DNA from: Sphagnum compactum | Lineage: Eukaryota > Bryophyta > Sphagnopsida > Sphagnales | Reading direction: 5' to 3' | Length of the DNA: 64,000 nucleotides | Assembly (NCBI GenBank): GCA_965153455.1 | Contig: OZ234494.1 | Location: forward strand, 25,845,354-25,909,353 | In this document: positions 63,481 to 64,000 of the stretch, one piece after another | Numbering within the stretch: the first letter of the stretch is position 1 | Layout of the letters: the number at the start of each line of letters is the position of its first letter | The notes under the pieces: generated by a model | What the model was told of the DNA's origin: nothing | Databases searched by the model: none | What the model saw: only the letters and a program-made list of their open reading frames with translations | Translations under genes and position numbers: made by a program

Positions 63481-64000
63481 ACTCGCCTTATCGAGAAAAG
63501 GAAAAAAAGGACTCAAAGGGAAAATAGCAAGTTCCTGGTCAGAGTAAATTCCTCCAGAACATAAACAACAACCCCTTCTTCCTCGCCCATCATCATCCCA
63601 GCCAGAAATTATGGGTCTTCTCTTCAAGGGCGCAGGAACACACAAATGTCAGAAGAGATCTTCAAACCCTAAAAAGCATACTACCTTGGTGCACTGCGGG
63701 AAACCCTAAAATGTTGAATACGAAAAGAGAATCCGAAAAAAGAGTCTTCCATTTCTTTCCCATACCAGGGACGTTCATGTCATTTACCCCTAGCTGCTAG
63801 GCTCTCATGGCCGTCCGATGCATCCACATCCTTATCGATTGCGGAAAAGATGGTAGCAAAGCGGAAAGATATGTAAGACGGAGCGTAAAGATGACCAATG
63901 GAGAGCGTGCGCGTCCCTTGTCCCTTCGTCTTCTCCCCCCGCAGCGTTTTCCCACTGCAGTGTCTTTGCGGTCTTTGCAGTGGCGGTGTGTGTTTTGGAT
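63481..64000. other. Leader and promoter region of RRP40
   Basis: Composition is more GC-rich than the intergenic DNA, as near other genes in the window. The frame of exon 1 stays open upstream to about 63645, but I prefer the ATG at 63480 because it fits the family length. The region from 63700 to the window end shows no recognisable coding signal; a promoter or the start of a divergent neighbour could lie here. Confidence 0.45.

Overview
The window is plant nuclear DNA. It holds five protein-coding genes with plant orthologues, set in AT-rich, repeat-filled intergenic sequence. Four of the genes are split by short introns with clear GT-AG or GC-AG borders, so I built exon models by hand. 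The gene set (plant alpha-type Aurora kinase, thiamine-pyrophosphate carrier, photorespiratory glycerate kinase, exosome RRP40, F-box protein) fits any land plant. A single-exon moss-style F-box gene and a piggyBac relic make a non-seed plant such as a moss my best guess, with low confidence.

Layout. 0-2.5 kb: two tandem arrays, a degenerate GGTTTAACC-rich array and a satellite of about 183 bp. 2.7-3.75 kb: a decayed piggyBac transposase. 3.8-10.8 kb: AT-rich DNA without a convincing gene. 10.84-18.64 kb: a young Ty3/gypsy LTR retrotransposon on the minus strand with two identical-length 779-bp LTRs, an initiator-Met-tRNA primer site, an extra reading frame upstream of gag, and at least two inactivating changes. 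22.0-24.35 kb: Aurora kinase (+), with a G2/M (MSA-like) and E2F-like site about 0.5 kb upstream. 25.57-29.88 kb: thiamine-pyrophosphate carrier (-), convergent with Aurora, with its first exon end triplicated. 30.3-37.5 kb: AT-rich DNA with two foldback or repeat signals. 38.7-43.5 kb: D-glycerate 3-kinase (-), followed by a large imperfect palindrome and a 203-bp MITE. 48.3-50.8 kb: a decayed chromodomain gypsy element. 56.1-57.25 kb: F-box gene (-). 58.27-59.09 kb: a solo LTR with a 5-bp target duplication. 60.33-63.48 kb: exosome subunit RRP40 (-), whose first intron carries an 88-bp minisatellite.

The genes do not form a pathway; they are independent housekeeping genes. No bacterial-type system, CRISPR array or clear RNA gene was seen. 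The most interesting material is structural: a dispersed repeat that has formed a large palindrome beside the glycerate kinase gene, duplications of exon-intron borders in the carrier gene, two GC-AG introns, and the retrotransposon's upstream reading frames.
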